Source: Bradyrhizobium sp. B124 (GTDB taxonomy: Bacteria > Pseudomonadota > Alphaproteobacteria > Rhizobiales > Xanthobacteraceae). Taken from it: a stretch of DNA of 64,000 nucleotides. Location of the stretch: contig NZ_CP152413.1 of NCBI RefSeq assembly GCF_038967635.1, positions 8,808,001 to 8,872,000 on the forward strand. The letters run 5' to 3'. Below are positions 43,928 through 52,707 of the stretch, one piece after another. A program made the translations under genes and the position numbers. The notes beneath the pieces were generated by a model. It was given only the letters and a program-made list of their open reading frames with translations. It did not search any database and was not told where the DNA came from. Position 1 is the stretch's first letter, and every line of letters begins with the position of its first letter.

Positions 43928-45238
43928 TCAACGCGATGCCCGCCCGGCAGCTGCATTGGCGTTGACACCAGACGCCTGCGCGGTCGGCCGCTCCGCGGTG
44001 GCGGTCGCGCGTGGGGCGCGGCTCTGCCAGGGAAGCTTTCTGGCGAACAACGCCTCATAGGCGGCGAGCAGCTTCGGCTCCTCGTGCGTCCAGGACAATT
44101 CGCGCTCGACGCGGCTGCGGCCAAAGGCCCCCATCGTCTGCCGCAGCGACGGATCATCGATCAGCGTGATGATCTTGCCGGCGAAATCCTGCGGGTCGTT
44201 CTGCGCCGCATAGAGCGAGGCGTCGAGCGCGGAGCGGCGGCCTTCGCGAACCTCGAACTGAACGATCGGCCGTCCGAGCGCCATGTACTCCATGATCTTG
44301 TTCATGGTGGAAATGTCGTTCATCGGCGTGACGCGGTCCGGATTGACGCAGACGTCGGCGGTCGAGAGCATCGTGAACAGCGCGTCATCCGCGACGGCGC
44401 CGGTGAAGTTCACGTAATCGGAGAGCTGCATCTCTTCGCAGAGCTTGACCACCGCATTCCACTCCGGCCCGGTGCCGGCGATGTTGAACTGGATGTCGGT
44501 GCGGCCGAGATCGTGCACGATGTGGCCGATCGACTGCAGCAGGAGATCGATGCCTTCCGACTGGCCGATCACGCCGACATAGCCGACGCTGTAGCGCCGG
44601 CCACGGCGCCAGGCCGGATCGGCGGGGCGGGAGCGCACCCGGTCGAGATTGGGGCCGGAGCGCACCACGAAGACCCGGTTGGCCGGCATGCGGCCGCGGG
44701 CGATCGCGATCTCGCGATAGGATTCGTTGGTTGCGATCGAGATGCTTGCGGTCTTGAAGGTGAGATACTCGACCAGCCGCAGCAGATGCCAGAAAAAGTC
44801 CCTGCGGCCGAATTTTGCTTCGTAGAGCTCGGGATTGACGTCGTGATGATCGAACACGAAGCGCTTGCCGCCGAGCTTGAACAGCAGGCCGACCAGGAAG
44901 ATCAGGTCGGGCGGATTGCAGCCATGGATCACGTCGAAGCCGTGCTTCCACGCCACCTTGATCGCAAGCCACGTCTCCCAGAACAGCGCGACCGGATATT
45001 CGATGAGATAGGCGGCGACCCCGCGCGCTTCCAGCGGCATCGGATGACGGTAAATGTGAATGCCGTCGAGGCATTCGTAGGATTCGTCATGGCCGCGGCC
45101 CTTCGGGCAGATCACCGAAACTTCATAGCCTGCCTGGCGCAGCGACGTTGCCTCGCACCACACCCTGCGATCGAAAGGAACCGGAAGGTTCTCGACGATG
45201 ATCAGGATCCGCCGCGGTGATGGTTCAGCTCTCGACAT
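43928..45238 (-). CDS. GT4-family glycosyltransferase
   Basis: From the ATG at 45238 the protein has 436 residues; the frame is open well upstream but without family character. The N-terminus LIIVENLPVPFDRRVWCEA and VSVICPKG is typical of exopolysaccharide GT4 enzymes. DVIHGCNPPDLIFLVG, FDHHDVNPELYEAKF and the C-terminal STMNKIMEYMALGRPIVQFE follow. The last 25 residues are Ala/Thr-rich. It starts the minus-strand trio with the GDP-mannose dehydrogenase and a methyltransferase. Confidence 0.88.
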   Translation of the reverse strand: MSRAEPSPRRILIIVENLPVPFDRRVWCEATSLRQAGYEVSVICPKGRGHDESYECLDGIHIYRHPMPLEARGVAAYLIEYPVALFWETWLAIKVAWKHGFDVIHGCNPPDLIFLVGLLFKLGGKRFVFDHHDVNPELYEAKFGRRDFFWHLLRLVEYLTFKTASISIATNESYREIAIARGRMPANRVFVVRSGPNLDRVRSRPADPAWRRGRRYSVGYVGVIGQSEGIDLLLQSIGHIVHDLGRTDIQFNIAGTGPEWNAVVKLCEEMQLSDYVNFTGAVADDALFTMLSTADVCVNPDRVTPMNDISTMNKIMEYMALGRPIVQFEVREGRRSALDASLYAAQNDPQDFAGKIITLIDDPSLRQTMGAFGRSRVERELSWTHEEPKLLAAYEALFARKLPWQSRAPRATATAERPTAQASGVNANAAAGRASR

Positions 45239-45261
45239 CTGCGATGATCTATACCATTGAC

Positions 45262-45298
45262 CTAACAACATCACAATCCGACTAACATCGGCATTAAC
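45262..45298. promoter_or_regulatory. TAAC repeats in a divergent promoter
   Basis: CTAAC at 45262-45266 and 45282-45286 (20 bp apart) and TTAAC at 45294-45298 (12 bp further) lie between the divergent glycosyltransferase and glycosidase genes. The spacing places them on similar helix faces and matches sites elsewhere in the locus. Confidence 0.45.
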
Positions 45299-45355
45299 AT
45301 GCGCAGCTTCCATTTTGCAATCCCGCCGCGGATGTGACGGCGACGAGACACGGAC

Positions 45356-46594
45356 ATGGCAGGTAAAGTGAGGGATTGGGCACAAAGGGCGTCGATCGCA
45401 CTGGTTTTGAGTGCGCTGGCGCCGCTGGCTCACAAATGGCCGCTGCAGTGGGCCGGTGCGGCGGCAAACGATGTGCTCAATGTGAGCCATGTGAACGTGG
45501 TGATCCCGCCGACGCTTTTCGGCATGACGATCAATGCGATCGGGCAGTCGCAGCCATGGCCGGCGCTCAAATTTGACGGCGTCCGCCTGTGGGGCGCGAT
45601 CTACTGGGCGCAGATCAACCCGGCGCCCGGCATCTACAATTGGGCGCGCTTCGACGCCATCCTTGCGGCGGCGGAGCGCGAGCACGTCGATATCGTCCTC
45701 AATCTCGCCTTCACGCCGCGTTGGGCCGCGTCGGTGAAGGATGCGCCGCCGGCATTCACGCCCGGCGCAAGCTCGCCGCCTGCCGATCTCACATCATGGG
45801 ATGAATGGGTGCGTGCGGCTGTTACGCGCGCCGCCGGCCGCATCAAATACTGGGAAATCTGGAACGAGCCCGAGGATCCCAAATATTACTCGGGCGATAT
45901 CGCGACCATGGTCCAGATGCAGAAACGGGCCTACGAGATCATCAAGGCCAGCGATCCCGCCCTGACTGTGCTGACGCCGTCGTCCAACGGCACGCCGGAC
46001 GGCTATCGTTGGCAACAGGCCTTCATGGCGCAAGGCGGCGGACAATATGCCGATGTCTTCGCCTTCCACGGCTATACGAGTGAACCCGAAGCGGTGATCG
46101 GAATCATCGCCCGCTTCAAGCAGATCCTCGCCGCGCACGATCTCTCCACAAGGCCGATCTGGGACACGGAGGCCGGCTGGTCGTCCCACGAGGACAACCC
46201 GGATGGCTGTCTCGCGCGCGCCTATATCCTGAAATGGATCAGCGGTGTCGACCGGTTCTATTGGTACGAGTTCGCCGGCGGGGGCAGCGACTTCGGCAAA
46301 TTGTGGGACCGGGCGCGTGGGCTGCTTCCGAGCGGAATTGCCTATCGCACAGTCCAGTCATGGTTGGTCGGCGCCAGCGTCGTGGCGGCAGACAGGACGT
46401 CGCCGTCGACCTGGCGCGTCGAACTCCGCATGCCGGATGGCCGCAACGGCTTGATCCTTTGGACCACCAGGGGGCGGTCGGTACATCGGGTCGACCCGCG
46501 TTTTAGCCGTTACCAGGGCCTCGACGGCGGCGAAGGAGCTGTCGCCAACGGTGAGGTCGAGATCTCGCCCAAACCGGTCCTGTTGCTGGAATGA
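45356..46594 (+). CDS. PslG-like glycoside hydrolase (GH39-type fold)
   Basis: The protein has 412 residues. A basic N-terminus and hydrophobic stretch (ASIALVLSALAPLAHKWPL) suggest export or anchoring. The TIM-barrel domain shows the acid/base Glu in KYWEIWNEPEDP and the nucleophile Glu in PIWDTEAGWS. Other barrel features are FDGVRLWGAIYWAQINPA and YADVFAFHGY. This resembles PslG of Pseudomonas and other biosynthesis-locus endoglycosidases that trim or release the nascent polysaccharide in the periplasm. It begins a second plus-strand run. Confidence 0.85.
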   Translation: MAGKVRDWAQRASIALVLSALAPLAHKWPLQWAGAAANDVLNVSHVNVVIPPTLFGMTINAIGQSQPWPALKFDGVRLWGAIYWAQINPAPGIYNWARFDAILAAAEREHVDIVLNLAFTPRWAASVKDAPPAFTPGASSPPADLTSWDEWVRAAVTRAAGRIKYWEIWNEPEDPKYYSGDIATMVQMQKRAYEIIKASDPALTVLTPSSNGTPDGYRWQQAFMAQGGGQYADVFAFHGYTSEPEAVIGIIARFKQILAAHDLSTRPIWDTEAGWSSHEDNPDGCLARAYILKWISGVDRFYWYEFAGGGSDFGKLWDRARGLLPSGIAYRTVQSWLVGASVVAADRTSPSTWRVELRMPDGRNGLILWTTRGRSVHRVDPRFSRYQGLDGGEGAVANGEVEISPKPVLLLE

Positions 46595-46706
46595 TAACGA
46601 TGTTAAACCCCGGGTGATGAGATAACTATGACGATGTTCCCGGCCTCATTGCGGGCGGCGGACGCGATATAACGGGCACTGTTAACTTGAGGCGATTGAA
46701 CCGACC

Positions 46707-48893
46707 GTGAAGCAGATCGCGCAAAACTATAAGAGCGGCGAGCTCAAGCTGATCGACGTGCCGGCGCCGCGCTGCCGCGCCGGCGGGGTTTTGGTGCGCA
46801 CGGCATTCTCGGCGGTGTCGACCGGCACCGAGATGATGAAGTTCACCGAGGGGCGCCTGTCGCTGCTCGGCAAGGCGCGTGCGCGCCCCGACCAGGTTGC
46901 CAAGGTGGTGCGCTCGGTCCGCCAGCAGGGATTGCTTGCGACTTATCAGAAGGTGATCAACCGGCTCGATTCCTACACGCCGCTCGGTTACTCGCTGTCG
47001 GGCACCGTCGTGGAAGTCGGCGAGGGCGTCGGGGGCTTCTCGGTCGGCCAGCGGGTCTGCTGCGGCGGCAATCAATATGCAACCCACGCTGAATACAATT
47101 GGGTGCCGGTGAACCTCTGCGTGCCGCTGCCGGACAGTGCCGCGCTCGACCAGGCCGCGTTCACCACGATCGCCTCGATCGCGCTGCAGGCGATGCGCCA
47201 GTCGGAAATCGGTTTCGGTGAGACCGCCTGCGTGATCGGCCTTGGCCTGATCGGGCAGATCATGGTGCGCCTGTTGCGCAGCGCCGGTGTCGTGGTCGTC
47301 GGGCTCGACAGGCTGGAGCCGCGCTGCCGTCAGGCGGAGGCGGCGGGCGCCGCGCTCTGTGCGGTCGCATCTGACGATGCTGCGGCCGGGTTTCGCGCCC
47401 GGATCGATCAGCTGACCGCAGGCAACGGTGTCGATTGTGTGTTCATCACGGCGGGCAGCGACGATCCGGAGCTCGCGTCGCGTTCGGCCGCGTTGCTGCG
47501 CGACCGCGGCCGCATCGTCGACATCGGCAAATGCACGCTGAACCTGCCGTGGAACGAATTCTACGACAAGGAGCTCGACGTTCGCTTCTCGCGCTCCTAC
47601 GGCCCCGGCCGCTACGACCCGCTCTACGAGGAGGGCGGCATCGATTATCCGATCGGCCATGTGCGCTGGACCGAGAAGCGCAACATGGAGGCGATCGTCG
47701 CCCTGCTCGCCGACGGGCGGCTCGATTTTTCGTCGCTGATTTCCGAAGTGGTGCCGCTTGAGCAGGCGACGTCGGCATTCGAGCGCATGAGCCGGGGCGA
47801 GGTTGGTCTCGGCATGGTGTTCGCCTATCCGGACGCCGCTCCCCGCGCGATGCAGATGGTCTATCGTCCGACCGTTGCGCTGCGCAGCGGCCGGGTGCGG
47901 CTCGGCGTCATCGGCGCGGGCAATTATGCCTCCAGCATGTTGTTGCCGCAGCTTGCAAGTGACGCGCGCGTCGATCTCGTCGAGGTTGCCACCAACACCG
48001 GCCTGAGCGGCGCCACCGCGGTGCGCAAGTTCGGCTTCGCGCGTGCCTCGACGGATGCGGCCTCGGTGCTCGAGGCCGACGACATCGATGCCGTGCTGAT
48101 CGCGACGCGCCATGCCTCCCACGCCGACCTTGCGGCGCAGGCGCTGCGCGCCGGCAAGGCGGTGTTTGTCGAGAAGCCGCTGGCGATCGACACCAACTCG
48201 CTCGATCAATTGGAGCAGGCGATCCGCGAGACCGGCAACAACAGGCTGATGGTCGGCTTCAACCGCCGCTTCTCGCCGCTGCTGCAGGGCATGCGCGCGG
48301 CGTTCGCGCCGGTGGGGCCGCAAACCCTGCAATATCGTGTCATCGCCGGCCCGCTGGAGAAATCGTCCTGGTATCTGCAGACCGAGAGCGAGGGCAGTCG
48401 CTTCGTCGGTGAGGGTGGCCATTTCATCGACGTGCTGTCCTGGTGGCTGGGCGCCGAACCGGTGCGTGTCTCCGCGAGTACCGCGGGCAAGGATGTCGAC
48501 AATCTCATCGCCACGTTCGACTTTGCCGACGGGTCGGTTGCGAGCCTCAGCTATCTCACCGGCGGCGATCCGCGTGTGCCAAAGGAGGCGCTTGAAATAT
48601 CGGCAAGCACCGGCTTTGCCGCCTTCGACAATTTTGCAGGCTTTGAGGTCGGGCACGCCGGGCAGCGGACGGCGAAGAAAGCGCGGCTCGACAAGGGGCA
48701 GCGGCCCATGCTGGATGCCTTCGTTGCGTCAGTCGCATCGGGGGCCGCGATGCCGATCGGGCTCCCATCGCTGCTTGCGACCACCCGCGCAACGCTCGCG
48801 GTGCAGGAGAGCGCAGCCGCCGGAATGCCGGTCGATCTGACGATCGGCGCAGCAGAGCAGGGCGTCGCACGCGCCTTGACCGGCGTGAGATGA
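46707..48893 (+). CDS. Bi-domain oxidoreductase (MDR dehydrogenase fused to Gfo/Idh/MocA)
   Basis: The protein has 728 residues from a GTG start. Residues 1-370 are an MDR (zinc-type alcohol dehydrogenase-like) domain with ACVIGLGLIGQIMVRLL. Residues 395-728 are a Gfo/Idh/MocA domain with RLGVIGAGNYASSMLLPQL, the EKPLAID motif and GEGGHFIDVLSWWLG. This fusion is known from polysaccharide clusters, usually beside heparinase-like genes as here. It probably oxidises or epimerises a sugar nucleotide or sugar. It overlaps the next gene by four bases. Confidence 0.88.
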   Translation: MKQIAQNYKSGELKLIDVPAPRCRAGGVLVRTAFSAVSTGTEMMKFTEGRLSLLGKARARPDQVAKVVRSVRQQGLLATYQKVINRLDSYTPLGYSLSGTVVEVGEGVGGFSVGQRVCCGGNQYATHAEYNWVPVNLCVPLPDSAALDQAAFTTIASIALQAMRQSEIGFGETACVIGLGLIGQIMVRLLRSAGVVVVGLDRLEPRCRQAEAAGAALCAVASDDAAAGFRARIDQLTAGNGVDCVFITAGSDDPELASRSAALLRDRGRIVDIGKCTLNLPWNEFYDKELDVRFSRSYGPGRYDPLYEEGGIDYPIGHVRWTEKRNMEAIVALLADGRLDFSSLISEVVPLEQATSAFERMSRGEVGLGMVFAYPDAAPRAMQMVYRPTVALRSGRVRLGVIGAGNYASSMLLPQLASDARVDLVEVATNTGLSGATAVRKFGFARASTDAASVLEADDIDAVLIATRHASHADLAAQALRAGKAVFVEKPLAIDTNSLDQLEQAIRETGNNRLMVGFNRRFSPLLQGMRAAFAPVGPQTLQYRVIAGPLEKSSWYLQTESEGSRFVGEGGHFIDVLSWWLGAEPVRVSASTAGKDVDNLIATFDFADGSVASLSYLTGGDPRVPKEALEISASTGFAAFDNFAGFEVGHAGQRTAKKARLDKGQRPMLDAFVASVASGAAMPIGLPSLLATTRATLAVQESAAAGMPVDLTIGAAEQGVARALTGVR

Positions 48894-50884
48894 ACCCGGC
48901 CTGGTATCTGCGCAGGCTGCAGCGCATGGAGCCGTCCGAGCTTGCGGGCCGGGTGAACGACCAGCTGCTGCGCCTGCTCTGGCGCATCACTCCCCCCGAT
49001 ATCGCACGACACGCCAGCGCCAGGCTTGCCCCAGGCCCGCGACAGCCGCGGCTGAAGCCGCTGCCCTTGCCGGCGTACGCTCCACAGCAGGCCACCGAGC
49101 AGCTGATCCATGTTGCCGAACGCATTCTCGCCGGACATTGGCGGGTCTTCGCCAGAGATCATGATGCTTTGGGCGAGCGGCCGGACTGGTTCGTCGATAT
49201 CAGAAGCGGCAAGCGGGCGCCTGCTGACTTGTACGCGTTTGTGGTTCCCTATCGCGACGAGGCCGCGGTCGGGAACATCAAATACATCTGGGAGCCGTCG
49301 CGTCACCACCATCTCACGGTGCTCGCGTCGGCGTATTACCTGACCTCGGACGAACGCTACGCCAGGCGCGTGGCCGCGCATCTGTCGAGCTGGTGGCGCG
49401 AAAATCCGTTTCCGCGTGGCCCGCACTGGATCAGCGGCATCGAGCTCGGCGTGCGGCTGATCTCGTGGGCCTGGGTGCGCCAGCTGCTGCAGAACTGGCC
49501 CGGCGCGCCTGCATTGTTCGAGGACAACGAGCAGTTCCTGACGCAGCTTTACGCGCATCAATACTGGTTGTCGCAGTTCCCGAGCCGGGGCTCCTCCGCC
49601 AACAACCACATCATCGCGGAGGCTGCCGGGCAGTTCGTGGCGGCCTGCGTGTTTCCCTTTTTCCGCGACAGCGCGCTGTGGCGCCAGAATGCCGCCAGGA
49701 CGCTGGCAGACGAGGCTGTTGCGCAAACCTTCGCCTGCGGCAGCAATCGTGAGCTCGCGACCGATTACCACGGCTTTGTCCTCGAACTGCTGCTGGCCGC
49801 GGCAGTGCAGGGCGAAGCGTCCGGGCACCAATTGGACGAAATGGTCTGGACCACGATGTGCCGCATGAGCGACGTCATTGCCACCATGCTCGACGACCGC
49901 GGTCATCCTCCACGTCAAGGCGATGGCGACGAGGGCATTGGCCTGCTGCTCGACGATCCGGCCTGCAATCGCTGGCTCGGTCTGCTCGCCACCGGCGCGC
50001 GCCTGTTCGGCGAGCTGCCGTGGTGGCCCAAGCTGCCGGGGCCCGATCTGCGCACGTTTCTTCTGACCAACGGCATCAAGACGCGTGCGATCGCTGCGCG
50101 GCCCGCGCGCCGCCCGCATTTGCTTGATGAGGCGGGACAGACCTTTCTCGTCGATTCCGACCGAGCGGTGTGGTGCCGCTGCGATCACGGCCCGCATGGC
50201 TTCGGCCGCATTGCGGGGCATGCGCATGCGGATGCGCTGTCGCTCGAATGCCGGATCGGCGGCGTCGATATCCTCGCCGACCCCGGCACCTATTGCTATC
50301 ACGGCGATCCTCGATGGCGTGCCTATTTCCGTTCGACGCTGGCGCACAACACGCTCTGCCTGTTCGGGCGCGACCAGTCGGTGTCGGGCGGGCCGTTTCT
50401 CTGGACGCGGCATGCGCAGAGCCGGCTGATCGCATCGAGCGGCCTGGACGATCGTGATGCGGACGCAAGCTGGGTCGCGGAGCATTCGGGATATCAGGAC
50501 ACAGCAGATCGTCTCGTGCATCGCCGTTCGGTGCAATTGCAGCGTCTGGCGGCGCGGCTCGTCGTCACGGATATTGTGCTTGCCGATGAGGGACTTGCGG
50601 TGCCGGCGAGCCTCAGCTGGCATCTTGGTCCCGACGTCGAATGCGAGCTCGAGGGGCGTAACGCGCGCCTGTCATGGCCGGGCGGACGCGGCGAGCTCGA
50701 GCTGCCGGCGGCGCTCGGCTGGACGCTGTATCGCGGTGACGAAACCGTGCCGGCCGGCTGGTATTCGCCGTCGTTCGATCTCAAGGTGCCGGCGACGACG
50801 CTGATCGGCTCCGGAACGCTGGCCGCCGGCCAAAGCCTGGTGACGGAGCTGCGCTGGTTTCCCGAGCCGGTGCGCCGATCATGA
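48890..50884 (+). CDS. Heparinase II/III and alginate lyase-like protein
   Basis: The protein has 664 residues. An alpha/alpha toroid part (about 100-370) contains FPSRGSSANNHIIAEAAGQF, with the Asn-Asn-His typical of polyuronate lyases. The beta-sandwich C-terminal half contains GRIAGHAHADALSLECRIGG. The N-terminus has no clear signal peptide, so the cellular site is uncertain. Relatives cleave or modify uronic-acid polymers by beta-elimination, which fits the uronate-donor enzymes of the locus. It is coupled by ATGA to both neighbours. Confidence 0.87.
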   Translation: MNPAWYLRRLQRMEPSELAGRVNDQLLRLLWRITPPDIARHASARLAPGPRQPRLKPLPLPAYAPQQATEQLIHVAERILAGHWRVFARDHDALGERPDWFVDIRSGKRAPADLYAFVVPYRDEAAVGNIKYIWEPSRHHHLTVLASAYYLTSDERYARRVAAHLSSWWRENPFPRGPHWISGIELGVRLISWAWVRQLLQNWPGAPALFEDNEQFLTQLYAHQYWLSQFPSRGSSANNHIIAEAAGQFVAACVFPFFRDSALWRQNAARTLADEAVAQTFACGSNRELATDYHGFVLELLLAAAVQGEASGHQLDEMVWTTMCRMSDVIATMLDDRGHPPRQGDGDEGIGLLLDDPACNRWLGLLATGARLFGELPWWPKLPGPDLRTFLLTNGIKTRAIAARPARRPHLLDEAGQTFLVDSDRAVWCRCDHGPHGFGRIAGHAHADALSLECRIGGVDILADPGTYCYHGDPRWRAYFRSTLAHNTLCLFGRDQSVSGGPFLWTRHAQSRLIASSGLDDRDADASWVAEHSGYQDTADRLVHRRSVQLQRLAARLVVTDIVLADEGLAVPASLSWHLGPDVECELEGRNARLSWPGGRGELELPAALGWTLYRGDETVPAGWYSPSFDLKVPATTLIGSGTLAAGQSLVTELRWFPEPVRRS

Positions 50885-52035
50885 AGATCCTGGTCGCTCA
50901 CAACAGGTATCAGGGACGCGGCGGCGAAGACGTCGTGTTCGAAGCGGAAGTCGACCTGTTGCGCGCCGCCGGACACAGCGTTGAGACGCTCACGGTCAGC
51001 AACGAAGCGATCAATTCGCTTGCCGCGCGGATCGCGACGACGCTGTCGATCGCCGATAATGCGGGGGGAAGACGGGCCATGGCGGAGGCGATCGGCCGCT
51101 TTCGCCCCGACATCGTCCACGTCCACAATTTTTTCCCGCTGCTTTCGCCCGCCGTGTTCGATGTCTGCCGGCAACAGCGCGTGCCTGCGGTGGTGACGCT
51201 GCACAATTATCGCAGCATCTGCACCGGCGGCATGCTGCTGCGCGACGGCCGCATCTGCCACAAATGCCTGGACCGCGGCCATCTCTGGGGCGTCGTGCAC
51301 CGCTGCTACCGCGGATCGCTGCCGGGCTCGCTGGCCTCGGCCTACATGATCGCGCGGCACCAGCGCCGCGGCACCTGGACGCGTCCCGGTCTGCGCCTGA
51401 TTGCGCTGACGCAGTTTGCCCGAACGTTGTTCACGCAGGCCGGCTTCGATGCCGGCCGGATCGACGTGAAGCCGAACTTCATGGCCGATCCCGGTGCACC
51501 CGATCCGGCGATGCCGCGCACAGGGCTGCTCTATGTCGGACGGCTGAGCCGCGAGAAGGGCGTCGGCGTATTGCTCGCCGCTGTTGCGGGGACCGGCATG
51601 CCGTTGCGGATCGTAGGTGAAGGACCGGAGCGCGCTGCGCTTGAGGCTCGGGCGCCAGCCAATGTCAGGTTCCTCGGCGCGCGCTCGCGTGCAGACGTCC
51701 TTCGGGAGATGGCGAGTGCCCGGGCATTGGTCGTGCCGTCACTATGGTACGAGGGATTTCCGATGGTCGTGGTCGAAGCCTTTGCGCAGGGTACGCCGGT
51801 GATCGCATCCGAGATCGGCGGACTTGCCGAGGTGGTGAGCGCCGGCAAGACCGGCGCATTGGTGCCGCCGGGCGATGCGGCCGGGCTCGGACAGCGGATT
51901 GTTGAACTTCTGGACGCCCCCGATCGCGCAACGGCATGGGGGCAGGCTGCGCGGACCGCCTATCTCGAGCGCTACGCGCCGGACGAGAATCTGCGGCTGC
52001 TCGAGGCCATCTACGCGCGCGCGGCCGCTGGATGA
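50881..52035 (+). CDS. GT4-family glycosyltransferase
   Basis: The protein has 384 residues. It opens with ILVAHNRYQGRGGEDVVFEA, typical of GT4 enzymes found in polysaccharide loci. The donor site shows LLYVGRLSREKGVGVLLAAV and YEGFPMVVVEAFAQGTPVIA. The cysteine-containing segment ICHKCLDRGHLWGVVHRCYR occurs near residue 125. It overlaps the heparinase-like gene by four bases and ends the second plus-strand run. Confidence 0.88.
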   Translation: MKILVAHNRYQGRGGEDVVFEAEVDLLRAAGHSVETLTVSNEAINSLAARIATTLSIADNAGGRRAMAEAIGRFRPDIVHVHNFFPLLSPAVFDVCRQQRVPAVVTLHNYRSICTGGMLLRDGRICHKCLDRGHLWGVVHRCYRGSLPGSLASAYMIARHQRRGTWTRPGLRLIALTQFARTLFTQAGFDAGRIDVKPNFMADPGAPDPAMPRTGLLYVGRLSREKGVGVLLAAVAGTGMPLRIVGEGPERAALEARAPANVRFLGARSRADVLREMASARALVVPSLWYEGFPMVVVEAFAQGTPVIASEIGGLAEVVSAGKTGALVPPGDAAGLGQRIVELLDAPDRATAWGQAARTAYLERYAPDENLRLLEAIYARAAAG

Positions 52036-52707
52036 TTGCCACAGACGGATGCCTTGCCCGTGATCGGTCGCCGTCTTGCCGGTTGCCGCGCTCTTGTCTC
52101 TAACGGGTTCCGACGAATCTAATGTTAATTTGTTATATTGGGCGCTTGATCTGGGTCCGCTTCGGCTTTGGCGGGGCGGCCGAATTGCCCGATTCTGTGA
52201 TCGATTTCCCGGTTTTCGCCCGCTTGCCGCTCGCAGCCTGCAACCGGAGCCCGGCATAACGCCGCTCCGCTTGCCGGCCGGTTGTGAAGTTTGACGCTTT
52301 TCTGAAAAAGCTCACACGCGGCGCAGAAATATTTTTTCAGACCAGAAAATCCCGTCGAAGCGCGCGCAAAGGCTGCGAAATTCCGCGCCCTGGCGCCATC
52401 TTGGGACCGGATGAAACCCCGTATAATCACTACCCTTTTTTGCATCGCGGCTAACATTTGTGAGCTGCCTGCGCTGAATGTTAGTCAGCGACCGAGGTGC
52501 CGCTAAGTCTCACATAAGTCTCATGGAACCAGACGTTAATAGCGCATTGCTGATTGACACTCCGGTATTGCGGACTTAACAATGGACTTAACAAGTTCGT
52601 AACGTGTGTCCACATTTGAGCTGCGTCGCAACAAACTGGTTGTGATTCAACAGCTTACGTGCGGGCGAGCGGCTTGAATCCTCGTATCCCAAGCAGGGGC
52701 TACATCG
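52036..52707. promoter_or_regulatory. Long upstream region of the RTX genes, 672 bp
   Basis: No gene is visible. The region is AT-rich in its second half and dense in repeats: CTAAC at 52100 and 52451, GTTAG at 52480, a doubled AAGTCTCA near 52505, and GGACTTAACAA twice at 52572-52582 and 52584-52594, putting the TTAA cores 12 bp apart. Such a length and density suggest a tightly controlled promoter for the RTX gene at 52708. Confidence 0.5.

Noticed and set aside
46626..50623. Two long minus-strand frames of over 670 codons each
   Set aside because: They mirror the bi-domain oxidoreductase and heparinase-like genes; composition is Arg/Ala/His-rich with no recognisable domain.
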